Below the pieces are notes generated by a model, which did no database searches, had not been told where the DNA came from, and saw only the letters and a program-made list of their open reading frames with translations. A program made the position numbers and the translations under genes. Shown one piece after another: positions 6,857-8,762 of a stretch of 8,762 bases of DNA (within the stretch, counting starts at the first letter, position 1; every line of letters starts with the position of its first letter). This stretch comes from Oscillospiraceae bacterium (lineage in GTDB: Bacteria > Bacillota > Clostridia > Oscillospirales > Ruminococcaceae), in assembly GCA_020024235.1 (NCBI GenBank), contig JAHHUA010000066.1:1-8762 (forward strand). The letters are read 5' to 3'.

Positions 6857-7738
6857 CTATTTGTTAGCTTCTGTTAAATAAACAAATATTTTTTGAAGTG
6901 AAAGAGGAGATACATCTACATCATAGCCTTGGCAAAGCTTTTTTGCACTGTCATAATCAGTATGTACACAGATGTTCTTGCTTCTTCCTGAAGTGTCAGT
7001 GTGAACAACATTAAATTTTGAGGAGATTTCGTCAATTACACTGTCTTTTCCGGAAATAAGCTGGTAACTGCTAATAAAGTCCACGGTATTTTCCTTACAG
7101 ATGATTTTGCCCTTATTTAAAATGATAACTTCTTCTATGGCATCGACGGCTTCTTCGATAATATGAGTGGATACTATAAATGTACGGTTGGTTTTTGTGT
7201 AATCTTCCAAAAGAATTTTGTAGAAAAGTTCTCTTGCAACTACATCAAGTCCTGCCACAGGTTCATCCAGCATGGTGATAGGTGCCATACTTGCCATAGC
7301 TATTACTATAGTAAGCATACTCATCATGCCTTTGGAAAGTTTGCTGACTTTTTTCTTAGGGTCAAGATTAAATTCTTTTATAAGACGGTCGGCGTACTCT
7401 TTATCCCAGTGAGGCAGATAAGATGAGGCAGCTTCCAGATAATCTTTTACTTTAAGGGTATTTGGCCCCATAAATGTTACAGGATTAATTTCACGGGAAA
7501 AACACAGATCTTTAAGAGCATTTTCGTTTTCCCATACTTTTTCTTCTCCGTATAAAACTTCACCGGAAGTAATTTTGATTTGAGCTGTGAGAGCGGATAA
7601 TAATGTGGTTTTACCTGCTCCGTTTCTTCCAAGCAGTCCGTAAATTTTACCCGGTATAATTGAAAGGGTAATATTATCAAGGGCTTTGGTATCCTTGTAT
7701 TGTTTGGTAAGGTTAATTGCTTTAAGTTCTGCTGACAT
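6857..7738 (-). CDS. ABC transporter ATP-binding protein (YtrB-like, GntR-linked)
   Basis: This 293-residue cytoplasmic ATPase energises the two downstream permeases. It shows Walker A GRNGAGKTT (37-45), Walker B ITMLDE (154-159) followed by the D-loop AGLD (162-165), and the switch histidine in STHIIEE (His192). Two elements are atypical. The signature reads LSKGM (134-138) rather than LSGGQ, and the expected Q-loop region (about 77-84, KDLCFSRE) has no glutamine. A C-terminal extension of about 75 residues after the nucleotide-binding core (from about 218) is common in this exporter-type group and is probably structural or regulatory. AGGAGGA (7746-7752 on the plus strand) lies seven bases before the ATG and overlaps the TAG stop of the GntR gene. 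Relatives in YtrABC-type and Pmt-type systems act in envelope stress responses or export of membrane-active peptides. The substrate here is unknown. Confidence 0.93.
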   Translation of the reverse strand: MSAELKAINLTKQYKDTKALDNITLSIIPGKIYGLLGRNGAGKTTLLSALTAQIKITSGEVLYGEEKVWENENALKDLCFSREINPVTFMGPNTLKVKDYLEAASSYLPHWDKEYADRLIKEFNLDPKKKVSKLSKGMMSMLTIVIAMASMAPITMLDEPVAGLDVVARELFYKILLEDYTKTNRTFIVSTHIIEEAVDAIEEVIILNKGKIICKENTVDFISSYQLISGKDSVIDEISSKFNVVHTDTSGRSKNICVHTDYDSAKKLCQGYDVDVSPLSLQKIFVYLTEANK

Positions 7739-7746
7739 AAGTTTAT

Positions 7747-7756
7747 CCTCCTATTT
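7747..7756 (-). promoter_or_regulatory. Stop codon embedded in the Shine-Dalgarno, GntR/ATPase junction
   Basis: AAATAGGAGG contains the last Lys codon and TAG stop of the GntR gene, and also the ribosome-binding site of the ATPase gene. The identical ten bases occur at 6853-6862 (ATPase/first permease) and 6198-6207 (first/second permease), which favours translational coupling along the operon. Confidence 0.8.
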
Positions 7757-8119
7757 AATGTCAATACTGTTAATAATCTTTATTAATTCTTCTTTGGTTA
7801 TACCTAAGCTTTTTGCTTCGGAAACTATTTTGTATATGTGTTCGGTACAGAAAGCTTCTTTTTTTGCTGTAAGAATTTTTTCACGACTTCCCTGTGTTAC
7901 AAACATTCCAACACCCCTTTTCTTATAAAGAATACCTTCATCAACAAGAAGATTAAGGCCTTTTCCGGCTGTAGCGGGATTGATGGAAAGACTTTTGGCA
8001 AGTTCATTGGTGCTGGGGGCTTGTTCGTTTTCCAATAGTATTCCACGCAAGATTTGCTCTTTAATCGCTTCAGCAATTTGTATATAAATAGATATGCCAT
8101 TTTGTTCTTTTAACTGCAA
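7751..8119 (-). CDS. GntR-family transcriptional regulator, YtrA subfamily (TTG start)
   Basis: This 122-residue regulator has an N-terminal winged helix-turn-helix (about 8-76) and only a short helical C-terminal tail (about 77-122) for dimerisation. It lacks the large FadR- or HutC-type effector domain, which fits the YtrA subfamily. Typical elements are IYIQIAEAIKEQILRGIL (11-28), PSTNELAKSLSINPATAGKGLNLL with the recognition helix (35-58), and GILYKKRGVGMFV in the wing (62-74). The start is TTG at 8117-8119. It was chosen because AAAGGGAGAG lies just upstream and no in-frame ATG precedes the conserved domain. The gene leads an operon with an ABC ATPase and two permeases, so it most likely represses its own operon until an inducer, often an envelope-active compound in relatives, relieves it. 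Confidence 0.92.
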   Translation of the reverse strand: MQLKEQNGISIYIQIAEAIKEQILRGILLENEQAPSTNELAKSLSINPATAGKGLNLLVDEGILYKKRGVGMFVTQGSREKILTAKKEAFCTEHIYKIVSEAKSLGITKEELIKIINSIDIK

Positions 8120-8147
8120 ATTTCTCTCCCTTTCTTATAATTTAATA

Positions 8148-8170
8148 ATTGTAAAATTAATTTTTACAAT
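8148..8170 (-). promoter_or_regulatory. Dyad in the leader of the GntR operon
   Basis: ATTGTAAAA (8148-8156) and TTTTACAAT (8162-8170) are perfect 9-base inverted arms around a 5-base centre. The dyad lies between the predicted transcription start (about 8214) and the GntR TTG start, 29 bases upstream of the latter. It may be a second regulator-binding site or a weak leader hairpin. Confidence 0.5.
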
Positions 8171-8198
8171 ATTATCTGATTTGGCTTTAGTGGTGAAG

Positions 8199-8220
8199 TG
8201 GTTATCTACTTGTGTAACTA
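8199..8220 (-). promoter_or_regulatory. Candidate GntR operator over the transcription start
   Basis: TGGTTA (8199-8204) and TAACTA (8215-8220) form an imperfect dyad (five of six positions match) with a 10-base spacer. It begins immediately downstream of the -10 and covers the predicted start site near 8214, a position where a bound repressor would block transcription. Assignment to the adjacent GntR gene is inferred from position only. Confidence 0.45.
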
Positions 8221-8250
8221 AGTATATCACATACAGAAGTAATTTGTCAA
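8221..8250 (-). promoter_or_regulatory. Promoter of the GntR-ABC operon
   Basis: On the minus strand, a perfect TTGACA (8245-8250), an 18-bp spacer and TATACT (8221-8226) preceded by TGA (extended -10) make a strong sigma-A-type promoter. The transcript would start near 8214, giving a leader of about 95 bases. Confidence 0.82.
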
Positions 8251-8589
8251 TATCTATTTAATATAAAAGAGATTTTTGCAAAAATTCGGAATAAAATCGG
8301 CAATTTTAAGGAACCCATTATAAAAATTTATAAAAACAAAAAGAAAATATAATACATTATTTTACATATAAATACATAAAATAGATAAAATCGAAAAACC
8401 GGTGGAAAATATCGTTAAAACAAAGGGAAAGATGTTAATAAACAGTCTTGTTTTAGAATGTATTTAGTATATAATATAGTAAAACAGCGCATAAAAAGAC
8501 AAAAACCGATAACTATTGTGTAATTTGTATACTAAAATGGCAAAAAACCACAAAAAACCATAAAAAAAGTAGAATGCGAAAAAAGGTAG
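8251..8589. other. Gene-free AT-rich region between divergent promoters
   Basis: No convincing coding region is present on either strand; frames here are short or open only because of A/T runs. On the plus strand a weak promoter-like pair, TTGTTT (8448-8453) and TATAAT (8470-8475), could add transcription toward the right end. The stretch 8534-8584 carries regularly spaced A-tracts, including a perfect tandem copy of CAAAAAACCA (8541-8550 and 8551-8560), just upstream of a strong promoter. Confidence 0.6.
8534..8584 (+). promoter_or_regulatory. Phased A-tracts, probable UP element or bent DNA upstream of the first tandem promoter
   Basis: A-runs at 8534-8537, 8542-8547, 8552-8557 and 8562-8568 are centred about 9, 10 and 10.5 bases apart, close to one helical turn. 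Another follows at 8579-8584, ending five bases before the -35. Such A-tracts bend DNA and bind the RNA polymerase alpha C-terminal domain at stable-RNA promoters. Confidence 0.55.
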
Positions 8590-8618
8590 TTGACAAAGGG
8601 AGGAAGGTGTGATAATAT
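8590..8618 (+). promoter_or_regulatory. Strong promoter P1 of a tandem pair (rRNA/stable-RNA type)
   Basis: A perfect TTGACA (8590-8595), a 17-bp spacer and TAATAT (8613-8618), with TGA before the -10, point rightward. It shares TTGACAAA and TGTGATAA, at the same spacing, with the second promoter 128 bases downstream. Transcription would start near 8625. Between the two promoters lies a purine-rich leader (8619-8697) that has no open gene. Confidence 0.75.
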
Positions 8619-8717
8619 AAACAGGCTGACAGCGAGAGCGGGAAGCGAAAGGTAAAAGCATCTAAGAGAAAAGTGAGCCGAGGGCGAAGAACATTTTAAA
8701 AAAGTGAAAAAAAGCAC

Positions 8718-8746
8718 TTGACAAACGAAAACAGATGTGATAAGAT
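8718..8746 (+). promoter_or_regulatory. Strong promoter P2 of a tandem pair (rRNA/stable-RNA type)
   Basis: A perfect TTGACA (8718-8723), a 17-bp spacer and TAAGAT (8741-8746) with TGA before it. A-tracts at 8698-8703 and 8707-8713 sit just upstream like an UP element. The start would be near 8753, only about ten bases before the window ends, so the gene itself is not visible. Tandem promoters of this form are typical of rRNA operons in Firmicutes; a tRNA or highly expressed protein operon is possible. Confidence 0.72.
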
Positions 8747-8762
8747 AGAGAGGTCGCTTGAA

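Noticed and set aside
8432..8443. TGTTAATAAACA, resembling half of a Rex-type (redox repressor) site
   Set aside because: The arms are only four bases and the flanks do not extend the dyad; too weak in AT-rich DNA.
8431..8466. Eleven-codon ORF starting ATG TTA ATA after AAAGGGAAAG
   Set aside because: It is very short, has only a weak ribosome-binding site and overlaps a promoter-like sequence; there is no other support.
5..8483. The 14-base sequence TATAATATAGTAAA occurs at both 5-18 and 8470-8483
   Set aside because: It is made of a -10 consensus plus AT-rich bases and has no extended flanking identity, so shared promoter character or chance is enough; it is not evidence for a mobile element.
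8464..8717. Two overlapping minus-strand open frames of 61-65 codons
   Set aside because: They run antisense to the two strong promoters, have no ribosome-binding site, and consist mostly of Phe/Leu/Ser from A/T-rich DNA.

Overview
The window looks like chromosomal DNA from a low-G+C member of the Clostridia (Firmicutes). The signs are strong AGGAGG ribosome-binding sites before nearly every gene, AT-rich intergenic DNA, TTGACA/TATAAT-type promoters (several with an extended TGn -10), and the gene families present. I cannot name genus or species. The layout is three plus-strand metabolic genes, then a convergent junction with terminators, then six minus-strand genes for a regulated membrane system, and finally a gene-free right end carrying promoters that point out of the window.

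Left part, plus strand (1-4250). A metal-dependent amidohydrolase of unknown substrate (42-1187) is followed by aspartate ammonia-lyase aspA (1465-2886), which has its own good promoter, and a short-form malic enzyme (2996-4186). A 16-bp hairpin lies between aspA and the malic enzyme gene, and a GC-rich rho-independent terminator follows the malic enzyme gene. Together these enzymes suggest a catabolic route aspartate -> fumarate (+NH3) -> malate -> pyruvate (+CO2, NAD(P)H). The fumarase that would link them is not in the window.

Middle and right, minus strand (8119 down to 4340). A YtrA-type GntR regulator (TTG start), an ABC ATPase and two six-helix permeases form a tight operon. All three of its gene junctions carry the same AAATAGGAGG sequence, in which the stop codon TAG lies inside the Shine-Dalgarno. 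Downstream are a CPBP-family (Rce1/ABI) intramembrane protease and a 43-residue single-helix membrane protein at 4340-4471 that is easily missed. The junction between the transporter operon and the protease gene is unusual: the protease promoter's -10 sits in the loop of a terminator-like inverted repeat. The GntR promoter (TTGACA, 18 bp, TATACT) has a dyad over its predicted start site and a second dyad in the leader, consistent with autorepression. GntR-ABC modules of this type respond to cell-envelope stress or export peptides in characterised relatives. That role for this locus is inference.

Right end (8251-8762). No protein gene is visible. Two strong tandem plus-strand promoters, each preceded by A-tracts and separated by a purine-rich spacer, resemble rRNA or other stable-RNA operon promoters. 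The transcribed gene lies beyond the window.
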